Positions 5,653 to 7,460 of a stretch of DNA of 7,460 nt are shown here, piece after piece. Under the pieces are notes generated by a model. The model was not told where the DNA came from and did no database searches. It was given only the letters and a program-made list of their open reading frames with translations. This DNA comes from Oscillospiraceae bacterium. Its GTDB lineage: Bacteria > Bacillota > Clostridia > Oscillospirales > Acutalibacteraceae. The first letter of the stretch is position 1; each line of letters starts with the position of its first letter. The DNA lies in NCBI GenBank assembly GCA_022508705.1, contig JAFLUO010000085.1, positions 1-7,460 on the forward strand. Reading direction: 5' to 3'. Made by a program: the position numbers and the translations under genes.

Positions 5653-7460
5653 TTATTTTACGGTTAAATTGAATTTTTCCATCCAATAGTTTATTTGAAT
5701 GAAATATGCTATTGTTTGCGGAGTTGTCATAAGCTGACCATACCAAGGTTCTGCACGCTGAGCTTTTAAAAGCTCTTCAAGGGACTCTTTCTTAATAAAG
5801 CTTAAAACGGGCGCATTGGGATTTGATATAATATCCGACAAAATTTCACTGACGGCTTTTAAGTAATTTGGATTGTGCGTTTTGGGATACGGGCTTTTCT
5901 TGCGCCACAAAACCTCAGTCGGCAAAATGTCCTTAACTGCTTCACGCAGTAATCCTTTTTCGTATGATTTATAGTCCTTGTATTCCCACGGCACAGTATA
6001 AAGATATTCTGCTATTCTGTAATCGCAAAACGGCACTCTTACTTCAAGAGCCGAGTACATACTCATTCTGTCCTTGCGGTCAAGGAGAGTCTGCATAAAC
6101 CATTCAAGATTGAGCTTCATCATTTCCTTCATTCGTGATTCCGTTTGATCAAGCCCAGGAACTTTTGAAGTATTTATTATTGTATTTTTATACCGTTCAG
6201 CAACGTATTCCCGCGCATTGGGAAGTTTTATGTCATCTCTTACAAAGCTTGCTCTGTAATCTGTTGACTGCGCCCACGGAAAACCGTTTATCATTCGTAT
6301 TTCTTTATCTCTGTACCATGGGTATCCGCCGAAAATTTCATCGGCGCATTCACCTGAAAGTGCAACCGTGCATTCTTTTTTTATCTCCTTGCAGAAAGCG
6401 AGCAGGGAAGAGTCCACATCAGACATACCGGGCAGATCTCTTGCATCAACCGCTTCAAAGAGAGCACTTACAACATCATCGGTATCAAGAGTAATAAGAT
6501 GATGTTCACAGCCGAGATATTCTTGCATAATTTTGATATATTCTTCGTCGGAATTGGGCTGAAATTTGCTTTTGGTGAAATATTTAGAATTATCTTTATA
6601 AGTAACTGAAAACGTCTTTAAAAGCTTATTCTGCTCCTTAAAATGCGAATTTGCAACCGAAGAAATAATGCTTGAATCAAGGCCTCCCGAAAGAAATGTT
6701 CCGACAGGCACATCAGAAATTAACTGTCTGGTAATTGCATCTTTAACTAAATATTTCACTTTTTCGACGGTTTCAGGGAAGGAGTCGGTATGCTCTGTAT
6801 CTTTTAAAATCCAGTATTTCCAAAATTTAAGCCCGTCTCTTGTAAAAGTTCCGCAGGTGGCAGGCTTTACTTCATTTATATTTTTAAATACACCGCATCC
6901 GGGAGTTCTGCCGGGACCTACAAAAATTATTTCAGCAAGCGAGTTTTCATCAATTTCGGATTTTACATTTTTGTGAGCAAGCAGTGCTTTAATTTCCGAA
7001 GCAAAAATAAAACTGCTTCCGTCAGTTGTATAAAACAAAGGTTTTACACCCATTCTGTCACGGGCAAAAAACAGTTTTTGTTCGCTTTTATCCCAAATGC
7101 AGAAGGCAAATATTCCGTTAAATTTATTTACACAGTTTTCTTTCCACTCAATGTATGATTTAAGAATAACCTCTGTATCAGAATGTCCGTTGAATTTATG
7201 TCCTTCTTGTAAAAGTTCATTTCTAATTTCCTCGGTGTTGTATAATTCGCCGTTATATACGATTACATATCTTTTTTCGCCGTAATCCGCTGTCATCGGT
7301 TGTTTACCGTTCTCAATGTCAATTACGCACAGTCTTGAATGAAGCAACGCCGCATTATCATCAATATATTCACCCTTTTGATCAGGCCCTCTTGGGTGAA
7401 GAAGCTTTTGCATTCTTAAAAATGAATCCTTATTGTTTGAGACTGCCCCCGAATATGATA
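5653..7460 (-). CDS. asnB: Asparagine synthase (glutamine-hydrolysing), 5' end outside window
   Basis: The enzyme makes asparagine from aspartate, ATP and glutamine-derived ammonia in the cytosol. 601 codons are visible. The frame stays open past the first internal ATG (7413) to the window edge, and the residues there (SYSGAVSNNK, then DSFLRMQKLL) match the region just after the usual MCGI start. About 10 residues with the nucleophilic Cys2 are therefore missing, and no start or ribosome binding site can be given. The glutaminase domain shows RGPD (7392-7381), NGELYN (7254-7237), HSDTE and ARDRMGVKP (7065-7039). The synthetase domain shows the ATP pyrophosphatase loop SGGLDSS (6690-6670), SGECADEIFGGY (6357-6322) and DRMSMYSALEVRVPF (6072-6028). 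Two stop codons in a row end it, followed directly by a terminator. Total length of about 610 fits Firmicute AsnB proteins. The visible part is intact. Confidence 0.96.
   Translation of the reverse strand, partial: SYSGAVSNNKDSFLRMQKLLHPRGPDQKGEYIDDNAALLHSRLCVIDIENGKQPMTADYGEKRYVIVYNGELYNTEEIRNELLQEGHKFNGHSDTEVILKSYIEWKENCVNKFNGIFAFCIWDKSEQKLFFARDRMGVKPLFYTTDGSSFIFASEIKALLAHKNVKSEIDENSLAEIIFVGPGRTPGCGVFKNINEVKPATCGTFTRDGLKFWKYWILKDTEHTDSFPETVEKVKYLVKDAITRQLISDVPVGTFLSGGLDSSIISSVANSHFKEQNKLLKTFSVTYKDNSKYFTKSKFQPNSDEEYIKIMQEYLGCEHHLITLDTDDVVSALFEAVDARDLPGMSDVDSSLLAFCKEIKKECTVALSGECADEIFGGYPWYRDKEIRMINGFPWAQSTDYRASFVRDDIKLPNAREYVAERYKNTIINTSKVPGLDQTESRMKEMMKLNLEWFMQTLLDRKDRMSMYSALEVRVPFCDYRIAEYLYTVPWEYKDYKSYEKGLLREAVKDILPTEVLWRKKSPYPKTHNPNYLKAVSEILSDIISNPNAPVLSFIKKESLEELLKAQRAEPWYGQLMTTPQTIAYFIQINYWMEKFNLTVK

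Noticed and set aside
6135..7285. Plus-strand open frames over asnB
   Set aside because: All are antisense to an intact asparagine synthase with every main motif in place.

Overview
The window looks like chromosomal DNA from a low-to-mid-GC Firmicute, probably a clostridial (Oscillospiraceae/Lachnospiraceae-like) anaerobe. This rests on strong AAGGAGG-type ribosome binding sites, UUG and GUG starts, sigma-A-like promoters, rho-independent terminators and the protein relatives recognised. No genus can be named from the sequence alone. I saw no tRNA, rRNA, CRISPR array, transposase or integrase.

Layout. (1) Positions 1-515, minus strand: N-terminal part of a FtsW/RodA/SpoVE-family cell-wall polymerase, cut by the window edge. 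(2) Positions 516-656: compact divergent control region with one predicted promoter in each direction. (3) Positions 657-2477, plus strand: typA (bipA), complete. It starts most likely at a UUG nine codons inside the longest open frame. (4) Positions 2509-3558, plus strand: a divergent MreB-like actin homologue, 31 bases behind typA and probably in its operon, closed by a hairpin at 3586-3610. (5) Positions 3646-4899, minus strand: a PD-(D/E)XK nuclease-family protein with an unrecognised N-terminal half, in DNA much richer in A+T than its neighbours. (6) Positions 4989-5546, minus strand: a small acidic cytoplasmic protein of unknown function with a strong extended -10 promoter. (7) Positions 5597-5645: a perfect 19-bp inverted repeat acting as terminator of (8) asnB, 5653-7460, minus strand, whose first residues lie beyond the window.

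How it fits together. The left half is core biology: a septal or elongation glycosyltransferase, an actin-like cytoskeletal protein and a ribosome-associated GTPase. The right half has asparagine synthesis at the edge and, between the two blocks, two poorly known genes. The nuclease gene is the best candidate for recently acquired, defence-related cargo. The most unusual protein is the MreB homologue, which has replaced several residues that normally contact or hydrolyse ATP.
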